DNA of 64,000 bases from Halobaculum gomorrense (GCF_900129775.1 NZ_FQWV01000004.1:186001-250000), one strand, 5' to 3'; shown: positions 16,901 through 26,734, counted from the first letter of the stretch. The notes: generated by a model not told the origin, from the letters alone. Program-made: numbers and translations.

Positions 16901-18280
16901 ATGACGGACGGACATACCAAGCCGGACGGCGGGCTGAGCGCCGTCGAACAGGACGTTATCGACGAGATCGACGAGAAGGGGATCGACTTCCTCCGCCTCC
17001 AGTTCACGGACATTCTGGGGACGGTGAAGAACGTCTCCGTCCCGGCGACGCAGGCGGAGAAGGCGTTCACCGAGGGTATCTACTTCGACGGCTCCTCGAT
17101 CGACGGTTTCGTACGGATTCAGGAGTCCGACATGCGCCTCAAGCCCGACCCCGAGACGTTCGCGGTGCTCCCGTGGCGGACCCGCGAGGGCGACGAGGGC
17201 GGCGCAGCGCGTCTCATCTGCGACGTGATCAACACCTCGACGGGCGAGCCGTTCGAGGGCGACCCCCGCCGCGTCCTGAAGGACGCGCTGGAGCGCGCCG
17301 CGGACATGGGGTACGAGGTCAACGCCGCCCCCGAGCCGGAGTTCTTCCTGTTTGAGGAGGACGAGGACGGTCGCGCGACGACGAAGACCAACGACGCCGG
17401 CGGCTACTTCGACCTCGCACCGAAGGACCTCGCACAGGACGTGCGCCGGGACATCATCTACGGGCTGGAGGACATGGGCTTCGAGATCGAGGCGTCCCAC
17501 CACGAGGTCGCAGAGGGTCAACACGAGATCAACTTCGAGTACGACGACGCCCTCACGACCGCCGACAACGTCGGCACCTTCCGCACGGTCGTGCGCGCCA
17601 TCGCGGCCCAGCACGACCTCCACGCGACGTTCATGCCCAAGCCGATCCCGAAGATCAACGGCTCGGGGATGCACACCCACATCTCGCTGTTCACCGAGGA
17701 CGGCGAGAACGCGTTCCACGACGGCGACGACGAGTTCGACCTGAGCGAGGAGGCCAAGCAGTTCACCGCCGGCATCCTCGAACACGCACCCGCCATCGCG
17801 GCCGTGACGAACCCGACGGTGAACTCCTACAAGCGGCTGGTGCCCGGCTACGAGGCGCCCGTCTACGTCGCCTGGTCCGACCGCAACCGCTCGGCGCTCA
17901 TCCGCAAGCCGGCCGCGCGCGTACCGGCCGCCTCCCGGATCGAGGCGCGCTTCCCCGACCCCTCGTGTAACCCGTACCTTGCGTTCGCCGCGCTCATCCA
18001 CGCCGGCCTCGACGGCATCGAGGAGGGCATGGAGTGCCCCGACCCGGTCCGCGAGAACATCTACGAGTTCGACGAGGCCAAGCGCGAGGAGCACGGCATC
18101 GGCACGCTCCCTTCGAATCTCGGCGAGGCGGTTGACGCGCTCGAAACGGACGAGGTCGTCCAGGACGCGCTCGGCGAGCACGTCACCGAGAAGTTCATCC
18201 AGGCGAAGACCGAGGAGTACGACGAGTTCCGCATCGACGTCTCCCAGTGGGAACTCGACCGCTACCTCGAGAAGTTTTGA
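16901..18280 (+). CDS. glnA: Glutamine synthetase, type I
   Basis: 459 residues; condenses glutamate, ammonia and ATP to glutamine. Characteristic GS signatures: [17 protein letters not shown] near residue 65, [16 protein letters not shown], the beta-Glu/ATP segment [20 protein letters not shown], and [21 protein letters not shown] (in two blocks) followed by [17 protein letters not shown]. The frame is open for 29 codons upstream of the ATG at 16901, but that extension covers the TATA box, so the shorter start is right. A T-tract follows the stop. Confidence 0.97.
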   Translation: MTDGHTKPDGGLSAVEQDVIDEIDEKGIDFLRLQFTDILGTVKNVSVPATQAEKAFTEGIYFDGSSIDGFVRIQESDMRLKPDPETFAVLPWRTREGDEGGAARLICDVINTSTGEPFEGDPRRVLKDALERAADMGYEVNAAPEPEFFLFEEDEDGRATTKTNDAGGYFDLAPKDLAQDVRRDIIYGLEDMGFEIEASHHEVAEGQHEINFEYDDALTTADNVGTFRTVVRAIAAQHDLHATFMPKPIPKINGSGMHTHISLFTEDGENAFHDGDDEFDLSEEAKQFTAGILEHAPAIAAVTNPTVNSYKRLVPGYEAPVYVAWSDRNRSALIRKPAARVPAASRIEARFPDPSCNPYLAFAALIHAGLDGIEEGMECPDPVRENIYEFDEAKREEHGIGTLPSNLGEAVDALETDEVVQDALGEHVTEKFIQAKTEEYDEFRIDVSQWELDRYLEKF

Positions 18281-18303
18281 GGCCCCGACGATAGCCCGCG
18301 TTC

Positions 18304-18313
18304 TTTTTTTTTT
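18304..18313 (+). terminator. T-tract terminator after glnA
   Basis: Ten consecutive T residues lie 24-33 bp after the glnA stop, in a region of otherwise very high G+C. Archaeal RNA polymerase terminates at such U-tracts without needing a hairpin. It falls between glnA and the convergent PAP2 gene. Confidence 0.7.
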
Positions 18314-18348
18314 GATGGCCGTCTTTCCAGCCCGCTCAGTCGAATCAC

Positions 18349-19383
18349 TCAGTCGGACCGCTCCGACCCGGGTGATTCGCCGTCCGGTTCGGCCTCGGTA
18401 ATGAGATCCCCGACCGACGATTCCTCCGCCTCGTCCCCTCGCGCCGTCCGAGCGCGGTCCACGATCGTCGGCCACACGACGACGAGCGCGACGCCCGCGA
18501 ACGACAGCGGCGCGACCGCGAGCAGGCGGAACGGCGTCGTGTCAGGGACGACGCCGAAGACGTACGGGAGCCCGGCCGAGGCCACGAGGGACGCCGAGCC
18601 GAACACCGCGGCGACGACCGCGAGTCCGCCGACGACTCCGGGGACGCCGACGGGCGCCGGCTCCGTGCCGCGGATCCGCCAGACGGCGTACCCGCCGAGT
18701 CCGCCGCCCAGCGCGATCACCGCTTCGAGCACCTCGCCGCCGTGACCGCCCGCGGCGGCGATCGCGGCCGCCGCCGCACCGAGGACGGCCGCGAGGAAGA
18801 ACGCCCGGTCGGGGTTCGGCCGGAACCCGGAGCGTGCGACCCGTCCGAACAGCCACAGCCCCGCGACGCCGACGGCGACGCCGGCGACGACATCCGCGAG
18901 GTAGTGCACGCCGAGCGCGAGCCTGGTGAGCGCGATGACGCTGATAAGGAGCCCGGCGACCCGGAGGCGCTGCCGGCGCGCCCCCACGTCGAGGAACGTC
19001 GCGAGGGCGCCGTACACCATCGTCGCACCGATCGCGTGGCCGGAGGGGAAGCCGAACCCGTCCCCGGTGGCTGCGTCGACGTAGACGCCGCTGAGCAGGT
19101 CGGGGAGCCACGGCGGGAGGGTCGCCTCGCCGGCGCCGGGCGGCCGGGGGAGCGCGAACAGGCTCTTGAGGCCGACGGTGACCGCGAGCGCACCGAGGCC
19201 GACGGCGACGACCGTCGCGCCGACGCGACGGGGGTTCGCCGCCAGCCGATCGTCGGCGATCCAGTACAACAGCGCGAGCCCGAGGTAGAGGAACCACGCG
19301 TCGCCCAACTGCGTGAGGAGGGCCGCGACCGCGACCACCCAGTCGGGCAGCGCGGCCCCACCGGCGGTGATGGTGCGGACCAT
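18349..19383 (-). CDS. PAP2-family membrane phosphatase
   Basis: 344 residues, polytopic. The three PAP2 signature motifs are present and in order: K-x6-R-P as [11 protein letters not shown] (about residue 74), PSGH in [14 protein letters not shown] (about 113), and S/T-R-x5-H-x3-D as [16 protein letters not shown] (about 155). The active site faces the outside and would hydrolyse lipid phosphates or undecaprenyl/dolichyl-type pyrophosphates. About four further hydrophobic helices and an acidic tail follow. It starts 10 bp beyond the end of the next gene upstream, so it is probably the last gene of that operon. Confidence 0.92.
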   Translation of the reverse strand: MVRTITAGGAALPDWVVAVAALLTQLGDAWFLYLGLALLYWIADDRLAANPRRVGATVVAVGLGALAVTVGLKSLFALPRPPGAGEATLPPWLPDLLSGVYVDAATGDGFGFPSGHAIGATMVYGALATFLDVGARRQRLRVAGLLISVIALTRLALGVHYLADVVAGVAVGVAGLWLFGRVARSGFRPNPDRAFFLAAVLGAAAAAIAAAGGHGGEVLEAVIALGGGLGGYAVWRIRGTEPAPVGVPGVVGGLAVVAAVFGSASLVASAGLPYVFGVVPDTTPFRLLAVAPLSFAGVALVVVWPTIVDRARTARGDEAEESSVGDLITEAEPDGESPGSERSD

Positions 19384-19392
19384 CCGCTCACC

Positions 19393-19812
19393 TCATCGCC
19401 GGTCCCGGACGGCGTCGATCGCGCGTCCGGGAACCGACACGAGGTTCAGCCCGACGCCCACGAGCACGAACAGCGTGTACAGTCCCAGCGTCGAGAGGAA
19501 CAGCACGAGCATCGCGGCGATCGCCACCCACCCTTCGAGGAAGTAGAACGCGCCGAGCGTCATCACGGTGCCGTACAGCAACACGAGGTACGGCCCCCAC
19601 CCCCGGGCGTGGCCGCGGCGCATCCGGCTGCGGACGTACCGCTTCAGCTCGGCCTCCAGGGCCGGCTTCCGGACGGTCCGATCGTCAATCGCGTCGAGGT
19701 CCGCGCGGAGCTCGGCGACGCGCTCGTCTAACTCCCCGATGTCCGGCGCCGGACGGCCGTCGTCCTCCTCGTCGCCGGCTTCCGTCTCGGCGTTCGCGGT
19801 CTCGCCGCTCAT
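19393..19812 (-). CDS. Uncharacterised two-span membrane protein (139 aa)
   Basis: 139 residues: an acidic, coiled N-terminal half (IGELDERVAELRADLDAIDD) followed by two hydrophobic spans (YLVLLYGTVMTLGAFYFLEG and AIAAMLVLFLSTLGLYTLFV in sequence) and a short basic tail. Its ATG overlaps the stop of the upstream YihY gene by 4 bp (ATGA), so translation is probably coupled. No known domain is recognised. Confidence 0.8.
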   Translation of the reverse strand: MSGETANAETEAGDEEDDGRPAPDIGELDERVAELRADLDAIDDRTVRKPALEAELKRYVRSRMRRGHARGWGPYLVLLYGTVMTLGAFYFLEGWVAIAAMLVLFLSTLGLYTLFVLVGVGLNLVSVPGRAIDAVRDRR

Positions 19813-20702
19813 TCGTCCCTTCGCACGCGTGTCCGTCCCTTTATGTTGCCGGTCTCTCCCGTGGATTCGGTCGGATCGTCTCCGTCGTCGGCGGGGTCAC
19901 CGCCAGGCTCGTCGGCCCCGAGGACGACGTTGACGACGGCGCCGACGAGCACGAGCGTCGCGCCGAAGTAGAGGAACGTCACGAACAGCAGGATCCCCCC
20001 GAGTGTGCCGTACACCGCCGCCTGTCCGCCGTCGCCGGCGGCCTGGAGGTCGACGTACGCCTGGAACCCGGCCCCGAGGAGCGTCCACCCGCCCCCCGCG
20101 AAGACGGCGCCCGGAAGCGCCTCCCGGACGGTCACATCCGTGCCCGGGAACACGTAGTACATCGGCAGGAACGCCGTCGTCAGCACGACCGGGAGCGCGA
20201 TCAGCCCCGCGAGTTCGGCGACGACGCCGACGTCAAGCGCGGCGACGACGCCCGCGACCGCGACCACCGCGAGCAGGCCGCCGCCGACGCTGGCGACGAC
20301 CAGCAGCGCGTTCCGGATCTGATCGAGCAGCCCATCCGGTCCCTCGGCGCCGTAGACGGTCGAGAATGCAATGTCGAGCCCGCGGAGCACCTTCAGCGCG
20401 CCCCACAGCGTCAGCGGCAGGCTGATGAGCGTCACCGACCCCTGCCCGGCGCCGGCGACGAGCGCGTCGATCACCACCTGCTGGCCCGTCTCGGTCAGCA
20501 CGCCCGCGCTCGCCTCGAGGACCGCCGTCGCGAGCCGATCGCCGCCGACGGCGACGGCGACGACGAGCGCCAACACCGCCGCCGGGAGCACCGACACGAA
20601 CGCGTAGTACGCCACGCCGGCGGCGAGAAAGGTCACGTTCTGGTCGCTGGTCACGCGGGCGACTCGCCTCGCGGCGGCGACTGCGCGTCCGACCGCGTCC
20701 AT
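19809..20702 (-). CDS. YihY/BrkB-family membrane protein
   Basis: 297 residues with six hydrophobic segments and the family's opening region DQNVTFLAAGVAYYAFVSVLPA, followed by TLWGALKVLRGLDIAFSTVYG and the late helix FVTFLYFGATLVLVGAVVN. This is the UPF0761 family, formerly misannotated as ribonuclease BN; molecular role unknown. I chose the ATG at 20700-20702; the frame is open 24 codons further upstream, but that extension is Arg/Ser-rich and not family-like. It is first of a three-gene operon with the 139-aa protein and the PAP2 phosphatase. Confidence 0.9.
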   Translation of the reverse strand: MDAVGRAVAAARRVARVTSDQNVTFLAAGVAYYAFVSVLPAAVLALVVAVAVGGDRLATAVLEASAGVLTETGQQVVIDALVAGAGQGSVTLISLPLTLWGALKVLRGLDIAFSTVYGAEGPDGLLDQIRNALLVVASVGGGLLAVVAVAGVVAALDVGVVAELAGLIALPVVLTTAFLPMYYVFPGTDVTVREALPGAVFAGGGWTLLGAGFQAYVDLQAAGDGGQAAVYGTLGGILLFVTFLYFGATLVLVGAVVNVVLGADEPGGDPADDGDDPTESTGETGNIKGRTRVRRDE

Positions 20703-20832
20703 CGCGGAACGGCGTCGTGACACCACACCGCCCCGTTCGCGCGAGGGCGAGAAAAGCCCCCGGTCGGATCCCACGGGTGCGACGGCAGCGTCGCCCGGAT
20801 ATCGTCGGCGCTTCCCCGTGGCCGACCGTCGC

Positions 20833-21948
20833 TCACCCCAGTTCGGCAGTCGCCTCGCGCATCTCGGCGACCGTCGCGTCGCTCTTGAACGCGGTCCCGG
20901 AGTAGTGCGCGTGGGAGGCCGCGAAGCCGGCCTCGCGAAGCGCCGCGACGAACTCGTCCATGCCGACCGCGGGGCGGGTCCACTGCTTGCAGAGGCGGTG
21001 CTGGTCGTAGTGCGTCGGCGTGTCCAGCTCCGCCGCGACCGTCTGCAACATCGACCGCGCGCGCGCCGCCTCGCCCATGTCGTCGGTCACCTCGTCGGCG
21101 ACGCGCTCGGTGAAGCCGGCGTCCGCGACCGGCCCGAGCCAGATCGGCCCCGCGGTGAGGACCCGATTGGACCCGCAGTGCGGGCAGTCCTCGGGCACGT
21201 CGGGCAGCCGGCCGAACTCGTGATCGCGTTCGAGGCAGTCCTCGCAGTGGTGGACGAAGCCCAGTTCCTCCAGCGTCGCCGTCGCGTCGGTGGCGTTCGC
21301 CTCCAACTCGAGATAGGTGCGCGCGTAGTGGCGCGAGACGTGCGAACAGATCGGGACGGCGGCCTTGTCGCGGCTGGCCGCCCGGCGCACGAGCGCGCCG
21401 ATCAGCACGCGAAGCCCCATCTCGGGGTGGTACTCGGTGTTTCGAGGAACCGTGTCGTAGCGGCGGACGCCCGAGTCGAAGTGGGCGCCGCACAGCGGCG
21501 CGGTGTCGGTCGCGGTGACGCACAGGAGGTTCCGCGTGCCCGCGACGGCGGCGTCGGCGAACGGCATCGGCGAGCCGTACGGGTCCACGTCGACCACGTC
21601 GAAGAACCCCTCGTGCAGCAGCGCGTTCGCGTCGCGCTGGAGCGCCTCGCCGCCGTAGGGCGCGAGGTTGCGCCCGGCGAGCGCGACGGCGTCGTCGTCC
21701 ACGTCGGCGGCGGTGGCGTCGTACCCCTCGGCGGCCGCGCGCGCGGCGCGGACGCCCGAGGCCGCCATCGCGTCGAGGTACGTCTCCGCGCGCGATTCGC
21801 GCTCGGCGTAGGCCCGCAGCACGGCGACGGTCACGTCGCGGTTCAACTCCATCTCGGGGTTGTAGAACACCTCGTCGGCGCGGCCCTCGCTCGCGCCGTC
21901 GCGCGCGCCTTCGACCTCGACGGTGACGCCGCCCTCCGTGACCTCCAT
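20833..21948 (-). CDS. trm1: tRNA (guanine(26)-N(2))-dimethyltransferase
   Basis: 371 residues; makes m2,2G at G26 of tRNAs with S-adenosylmethionine. Trm1 hallmarks: [20 protein letters not shown] near residue 28, the SAM-binding [16 protein letters not shown], the catalytic motif [18 protein letters not shown], and a C-terminal zinc site CEDCLE ... CPHCGSN. The ATG at 21946-21948 is preceded by a GC-rich spacer shared with the divergent SWIM-protein gene. Confidence 0.95.
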   Translation of the reverse strand: MEVTEGGVTVEVEGARDGASEGRADEVFYNPEMELNRDVTVAVLRAYAERESRAETYLDAMAASGVRAARAAAEGYDATAADVDDDAVALAGRNLAPYGGEALQRDANALLHEGFFDVVDVDPYGSPMPFADAAVAGTRNLLCVTATDTAPLCGAHFDSGVRRYDTVPRNTEYHPEMGLRVLIGALVRRAASRDKAAVPICSHVSRHYARTYLELEANATDATATLEELGFVHHCEDCLERDHEFGRLPDVPEDCPHCGSNRVLTAGPIWLGPVADAGFTERVADEVTDDMGEAARARSMLQTVAAELDTPTHYDQHRLCKQWTRPAVGMDEFVAALREAGFAASHAHYSGTAFKSDATVAEMREATAELG

Positions 21949-22083
21949 CGTTGCCGGACGTGCGCCGCCCGCGTGGTTAACTGGCGTGGAATCGGTGCGT
22001 GACCGGTCGCCGGCGGCGACTCGGACCGCTCGGGACCGCCCGGGACCGAAGCGTTTTGCCGCGGCCACGCGAACGGCCGCGAC

Positions 22084-22581
22084 GTGACCCGCGGGGACGG
22101 CGGCGGCGAGCCGGACGCGACACCGTCAGCCGCCGGTTCGGCCGACACGGACGCCACGGCGGCCGACGCCGGCACGGGACCGACGGACGACGCGACCGGG
22201 ACGGGCGGCGAGTTCACCCCCGGTGAACTCGCGGACCTGGCGGCCGAGGACTGGCGGGCGGCGCTCGCGGCCGCCGGCGAACTCCGCCCGCCCGTGGTCG
22301 CCGAGATCATCACCGTCCACGGCGACCGCGGCAGTCGGGCAATCGAGGCCGTCGCCGAGGGACGGGTGAAGCGCTACCGCGATTTCACCGTCGTCGTCGG
22401 CTACCGCGACGAACACGTCGTCGAGGACGGCGGCTGCGACTGCCGGGACGCCACCTACAACCTCGACACCTCCGACCCGAGCGAGCGCTGCTGGCACGCG
22501 CTGGCGGTCGACATCGCCGACCGCGTCAACCGCGTCGACCACCACGACATGTGGTACTCCGAGGTCGCGGAGTTCCTCTGA
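22084..22581 (+). CDS. SWIM-type zinc-finger protein
   Basis: 165 residues from a GTG. The first 45 residues are low-complexity Gly/Ala/Asp/Thr. The rest is globular and carries C-x-C ... C-x-H as [12 protein letters not shown] and [15 protein letters not shown], the SWIM pattern found in several DNA- or protein-binding archaeal proteins. The preceding helix-strand unit ([20 protein letters not shown]) fits the small beta structure of SWIM domains. It is divergent from trm1. The target is unknown. Confidence 0.75.
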   Translation: MTRGDGGGEPDATPSAAGSADTDATAADAGTGPTDDATGTGGEFTPGELADLAAEDWRAALAAAGELRPPVVAEIITVHGDRGSRAIEAVAEGRVKRYRDFTVVVGYRDEHVVEDGGCDCRDATYNLDTSDPSERCWHALAVDIADRVNRVDHHDMWYSEVAEFL

Positions 22582-22635
22582 TCGCCCCGGAGGCGCCGAC
22601 TGCGGCGGCCCCGGTCGATTGGGGTCGAGCGACGG

Positions 22636-23322
22636 TCACTCGAACGACGCCGTCTCGACGGTGACCCCGTAGTACACCGCCGGCGCGAGCGCGAGCGCCA
22701 CCGCCGAGAGGACGGCCGCGGACGACACCGACCCGACGAGCAGCGCGGCGAACAGGATGGCGACGCCGAGGACGACGCCGGCAGCGACGGCCCCAAGCCG
22801 CGCGTCCGCGCTCGCGGCGAACCCGGCACTGCGGGCGGCGAGCGCGCCGGCGATCCACAGCACGAGCGCGGCCGCCGCGCCGAACGGCGTCTCCAAGAAC
22901 AGGCCGGCGACAAGCAGCGCCGCCCCGGCGACGACGCCGGCGAGGAGGAGCGCTCGGCCGTTCGGAAGCGATCGGCGTGGCGCGTACCCGACGGCGTACG
23001 CCCACGCCGGCGCGGCGACCAGCAGGCCGAAGAAGACCCCGCGGAGCGTCGCGACCCCGCTCCCGAGCGCCGCGGTCGCGACCGCGTCGGCGACGACGAG
23101 GCCGCCGACGAGCGTGCCGGCGGCGGCGACCGCTCGCGGCGGAAGCACCGCCGTCGGGTCGTCGTCGTGGTGGACCGCGTACACCGCGAACGGATACAGG
23201 AGGCCGACGCCGGTGAGCAGCGACCGCGACAGGTCGCTGGTCGCCCACAGGGCGAACGCGCCGACGGGCGCGGCCAAGAGGAGACCGGTGAGCAGCGCGA
23301 GTTCCGGGGTTCGGCGGTTCAC
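22636..23322 (-). CDS. Uncharacterised polytopic membrane protein
   Basis: 228 residues if started at the GTG complementary to 23320-23322, which gives an N-terminus (NRRTPELALLTGLLLAAPVG) leading straight into the first membrane helix. The frame is open to 23460, but the extra residues are Arg-rich and overlap the promoter of the TRAM gene. About seven hydrophobic helices, Ala/Val/Leu-rich, no soluble domain. The family is not recognised. Confidence 0.75.
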   Translation of the reverse strand: MNRRTPELALLTGLLLAAPVGAFALWATSDLSRSLLTGVGLLYPFAVYAVHHDDDPTAVLPPRAVAAAGTLVGGLVVADAVATAALGSGVATLRGVFFGLLVAAPAWAYAVGYAPRRSLPNGRALLLAGVVAGAALLVAGLFLETPFGAAAALVLWIAGALAARSAGFAASADARLGAVAAGVVLGVAILFAALLVGSVSSAAVLSAVALALAPAVYYGVTVETASFE

Positions 23323-23444
23323 GGTGTCGGTACGACGGGGTCGAGCAAAAGCCCCTCGTCGCTCCGGGAGCGACCGCATTCGCCGTGCGCGACGGTGTCT
23401 GGCCAGACGGAAGCGTTTAGACCGTGCCGAAGGTACCGCTCCGC

Positions 23445-23900
23445 ATGGCGGACTGTCCACTTGCGGATGACTGCCCCCGGTTCTCCGAGCGGATCCAGGG
23501 CATGGGCTGTCAGCACTACGGCGACCGCGGCGGCGCCGAGTGGTGCAACGAGTACAACATGCCCATCTCGGACCTGAAACAGCAGCCGGTGAAACCCGGC
23601 GAGGAGGTCGTCGTCGAGGTCGACGACATTCACGAGAGCGGCGCCGGCGTCGGCCGCACCGAGGACGGCTTCATCGTCATGGTCGACGGGCTGCTCCCGC
23701 CCGCGCGGGCGGTCGTCCGCATCGACCGCGTGAAGCAGAACCACGCGAAAGCGAAGCGCGTCGTCGAGCGGCTCCCCGACGAACCGGAGGGCGACGACGA
23801 GGACGCAGACGGCGAGGGCGAGAACCCCGAGATCGAAGAGGAGACGGAAGCGAAGCGGGGCGAACGCCTCGGATCGCGCGACAACTTCTGGGGCTCGTAG
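23445..23900 (+). CDS. TRAM-domain RNA-binding protein with N-terminal Cys cluster
   Basis: 151 residues. Residues 1-40 hold CPLADDCPRFSERIQ ... GCQHYGDRGGAEWCNEYN, four cysteines plus His that could bind zinc. Residues about 50-105 are a TRAM beta-barrel (GEEVVVEVDDIHESGAGVGR, GFIVMVDGLLPPARAVVRID), as in TrmA/MiaB-type enzymes, where it binds RNA. The tail is very acidic, ending GSRDNFWGS. Haloarchaea encode several small TRAM proteins; they are proposed RNA chaperones. The ATG lies about 27 bp after a TTTAG-type TATA element. Confidence 0.88.
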   Translation: MADCPLADDCPRFSERIQGMGCQHYGDRGGAEWCNEYNMPISDLKQQPVKPGEEVVVEVDDIHESGAGVGRTEDGFIVMVDGLLPPARAVVRIDRVKQNHAKAKRVVERLPDEPEGDDEDADGEGENPEIEEETEAKRGERLGSRDNFWGS

Positions 23901-23975
23901 GACCGACCCGCCCCGGGCGTCGCGGCCGGACAGTCCGTACTATGCTTTTTGTGCGCTCGGGTCCGAGTTCACGGT

Positions 23976-24470
23976 ATGGCTAACGAGGGGAGCGTCGACG
24001 CGGTCGATGTCGCCGAGCTGCTCGACCGCGCCGGGTTCGATGCCGACCAGAGCGTTCTCACCCGCCGACAGGCGGAGGTGCTCGCGCTGCGCGAGCGCGA
24101 CGTGCGGCAGGCGGACATCGCGGACCTGCTGGGTACGTCGCGCGCCAATGTCTCCAGCGTCGAGTCGTCCGCCCGCGACAACGTCGAGAAGGCGCGCGAG
24201 ACGGTCGCGTTCGCCGAGGCGCTGTCGGCGCCAGTGCGGATCGAGATCGCCGCCGAGACCGACCTCTACGACGTGCCAGACCGGGTGTACGACGCGTGCG
24301 ACGCTGCGGACGTGAAGGTGAACCACACCGCCCCGGACCTAATGAAGCTCGTGAGCGACGACGCCGGCGACGCCGTCCAGGGCCGGAAGGTGGTCGACCC
24401 GATCCTCGTCGGAATCACCAGCACCGGTGCCGTTCGCGTCCGGCGCTCCGAGCATGCTGACATCGAGTAA
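23976..24470 (+). CDS. Tfx-family DNA-binding transcriptional regulator
   Basis: 164 residues. The N-terminal HTH reads SVLTRRQAEVLALRERDVRQ then ADIADLLGTSRANVSSVE, characteristic of the archaeal Tfx family (first described in Methanothermobacter beside the molybdenum formylmethanofuran dehydrogenase operon). The C-terminal half (APVRIEIAAETDLYDVPDRV, NHTAPDLMKLVSDDAG, DPILVGITSTGAVRVRR) is the Tfx effector domain. A TATGCTTTTT element at 23941-23950 lies about 26-35 bp before the ATG. Confidence 0.92.
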   Translation: MANEGSVDAVDVAELLDRAGFDADQSVLTRRQAEVLALRERDVRQADIADLLGTSRANVSSVESSARDNVEKARETVAFAEALSAPVRIEIAAETDLYDVPDRVYDACDAADVKVNHTAPDLMKLVSDDAGDAVQGRKVVDPILVGITSTGAVRVRRSEHADIE

Positions 24471-24539
24471 GCGCGCGAATCCCGTCGCCTCCTTGCCGTC
24501 TCTCGCGGCTTTTTGTAGCTCACGCTCGCAGCGACCGAT

Positions 24540-25322
24540 ATGGACCTACGACTCGACGGCAACACCGCGCTGGTGACGGCCAGCTCGAGCGGCCTCGGCT
24601 TCGCCTCGGCGGCGTCCCTGGCCGCAGCGGGAGCGAACGTGGTGATATGCGGTCGGACGCCCGAGCGACTCGATGAGGCCGAGGCGGCACTCGGAGCGGA
24701 GCCGGGCGAGGTGCTCGCGGTCGAAGCCGACGTGACCGATCGCGACGACGTGGCGGCGCTCGTCGAGGCGACCGTCGACGAGTTCGGAGGGCTCGACCAC
24801 GTCGTCACCAGCGCGGGCGGCGTCCCGCCGGGCGCCTTCGACGACGCGACCGACGAGCAGTGGTACGGCGCCTTCGACACGCTCGTGATGAGCGCCGTCT
24901 GGACGCTTCGCGAGGCCCGTCCGCACCTGGCCGACAGCGACGCGGGCACCGTGACGTGCATCACCTCCACGTCGGTCCGCGAGGCCATCGACGGCCTCGT
25001 GCTCTCGAACGCCGTCCGCCGGACAGTCATCGGTCTCGTGAAGACAATCTCCCGGGAGTGGGCGCCCGAGGTGCGCGCGAACGCGGTCCTTCCCGGCGCA
25101 CACGAGACCGCCCGGATCGAGGAACTGGTCGAGGACGCGCTCGCCCGCGGCGAATACGACAGCTACGATGAGGGCGTCGAAGACTGGGCCAGCGACATCC
25201 CCCTGAACCGCATCGGCGACCCGACGGAACTGGGCGACGTGGTCGCGTTCCTCTCCTCTGAGCGCGCGTCGTTCGTCAACGGCGCGGCGCTGCCGGTCGA
25301 CGGCGGGCGCCTGCGCTCGTAA
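24540..25322 (+). CDS. Atypical SDR-family protein lacking the YxxxK catalytic pair
   Basis: 260 residues with a Rossmann fold of the classical SDR type: cofactor motif LVTASSSGLGFASA (T-A-x-S-x-G-L-G), DVTDRDDVAALVEATVDEFG, and VTSAGGVPPGAF in place of NNAG. After ITSTSVREAIDGLVLSNAVRR the position of the catalytic Tyr and of the Lys four residues on are not Tyr and Lys; the region matches the BKR-like atypical SDR subgroup, known to depart from the tetrad. The C-terminal DPTELGDVVAFLSSERASFV and LPVDGG are standard. Cofactor binding is likely; reductase activity is uncertain. Confidence 0.87.
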   Translation: MDLRLDGNTALVTASSSGLGFASAASLAAAGANVVICGRTPERLDEAEAALGAEPGEVLAVEADVTDRDDVAALVEATVDEFGGLDHVVTSAGGVPPGAFDDATDEQWYGAFDTLVMSAVWTLREARPHLADSDAGTVTCITSTSVREAIDGLVLSNAVRRTVIGLVKTISREWAPEVRANAVLPGAHETARIEELVEDALARGEYDSYDEGVEDWASDIPLNRIGDPTELGDVVAFLSSERASFVNGAALPVDGGRLRS

Positions 25323-25352
25323 GCCCCGTCAGCGGCCGCGCGGTCGCAGCTC

Positions 25353-26423
25353 TCAGAACTCCCCGGCCTCCTTCAGCCGGTCGACGGCGTCGCGTACGCG
25401 CTGCGCCTCCTCCTTCGGGACGACGAGCACGCGGTCGTCGTAGGCGACGACGCACAGCCCCTCGACGCCGACCAGCGAGACGTGTTTGTCGTCGCCGGCG
25501 ACGACGTTGTCCGCGGCGTCGACGGAGAGCACCTCGGCGTCGCCGGCGACGGCGTTGTCCGCGGCGTCGGTCCCGTCGCCATCGGGGTCGCCGGCGTCGA
25601 GCACGCGCTCCAGCGCGTCCCACGACCCGAGGTCGTCCCACGCGAAGTCGGCGGGGACGACCGCCGCGCGGGCGGCCCGCTCCATCACCGCGTAGTCGAC
25701 GCTGACGGGCTCGACCGCCCAGAACCCCGCCTCGGGGTCAGGATCGTCGCCATCGAGCGCATCCGCGAGCGGCCCGAGCGGCGTGCCGCGCGCCTCCCGG
25801 AACAGCGCCGCGGGCGTCCACGCGAAGATACCCGCGTTCCAATAGTGGCCTTCGTCGAGGTACTCAGCGGCGGTGTCGGCGTCGGGCTTCTCGTGGAACG
25901 CGGCGAGGTCGCGGTAGGCGGGCGCGGATCCGGTCCCGCCCCGCTCCTCGCCGGGTTCGATGTATCCGTACCCGGTGGCGGGGCGGGTCGGCTCGACGCC
26001 GAAGGCGACCAGCCGGCCGGTGTCGCCGGCGACGCGCGCCCCGCGCGCCATCGTCGCCTCGAAGGCGTCGGCGTCGGGGACGTGGTGGTCGGCGGGGAGG
26101 ACGACGACGACCGGGTCGCCGTCGACCGCCTCGCGTGCGCGGTGGGTCGCGTACAGCGCCGCGGGGCCGGTGTCCCTGCCCACCGGTTCGACCACCACCT
26201 CGGCGTCGGGGGCGTGCTCGGGCACCTCGGCGGCGAACTCCGGGCGCGTGGCGACCAGCGTCGCGTCCGCGAAGCCCGTACGGGCGGCGGTTCTGGCCAG
26301 GAGGCTCCGGTCGTCGTCGCCCCCCAGCGCGAGAAACTGCTTCGGGCGGTCGCTGCGGGAAGCGGGGTAGAGACGCGAGCCGGTGCCGCCGGCGAGGATC
26401 ACGGCGACGACGGGGCGGTTCAT
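25353..26423 (-). CDS. Mannose-1-phosphate guanylyltransferase-like nucleotidyltransferase
   Basis: 356 residues from the ATG complementary to 26421-26423. The nucleotidyltransferase signature VAVILAGGTGSRLYPASRSD is followed by RPKQFLAL, then VEPVGRDTGPAALYATH, VVVLPADHHVPDADAF, GYGYIEPGEE and NAGIFAWTPAALF. These are typical of GDP-mannose pyrophosphorylases, which make GDP-mannose for glycans. A C-terminal region with two similar DAADN-x-VAGD units replaces the usual isomerase domain. It is transcribed alone. Confidence 0.9.
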   Translation of the reverse strand: MNRPVVAVILAGGTGSRLYPASRSDRPKQFLALGGDDDRSLLARTAARTGFADATLVATRPEFAAEVPEHAPDAEVVVEPVGRDTGPAALYATHRAREAVDGDPVVVVLPADHHVPDADAFEATMARGARVAGDTGRLVAFGVEPTRPATGYGYIEPGEERGGTGSAPAYRDLAAFHEKPDADTAAEYLDEGHYWNAGIFAWTPAALFREARGTPLGPLADALDGDDPDPEAGFWAVEPVSVDYAVMERAARAAVVPADFAWDDLGSWDALERVLDAGDPDGDGTDAADNAVAGDAEVLSVDAADNVVAGDDKHVSLVGVEGLCVVAYDDRVLVVPKEEAQRVRDAVDRLKEAGEF

Positions 26424-26734
26424 ACCGGCGAGACGAGGCCGACGGTGAAAAGCGATCGCCGCCGGCGGTCCGTCCGGTCGTCTGCCTGTCCGTCCACCCA
26501 ACCGCTCGGACCGTTCGCTCGGTGTGGGCCTGGTTTGGGCGGCTCGGCACGCAGACCTCGCCGCCGCGGGGCCGAGGCCTCCCTGCGGTCGCGTCCCGCC
26601 TTGCTCACGGGTCGCGTCGCCGTCTCGCGGGTCGCTTCGCTCCTCGCTCGACTGCTCGGGGCGCTCGTTTCGCTCGCGCCCCGCACTCCCCGTTCGCTTT
26701 TGCGGTCTCGTTCGCTCCGCTCATCCGACCGCGC
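26424..26734. repeat. GC-rich noncoding spacer with CGCTCG words and a palindrome
   Basis: 311 bp with no convincing gene on either strand. The middle is made of repeated short words (CTCGCTCG, TCGCTTCGCTC, CGCTCGTTTCGCTCG). Within it CGGGGCGC (26657-26664) and GCGCCCCG (26676-26683) form a perfect 8-bp stem with an 11-nt loop, similar in design to the hairpin near 173-217. Confidence 0.5.
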
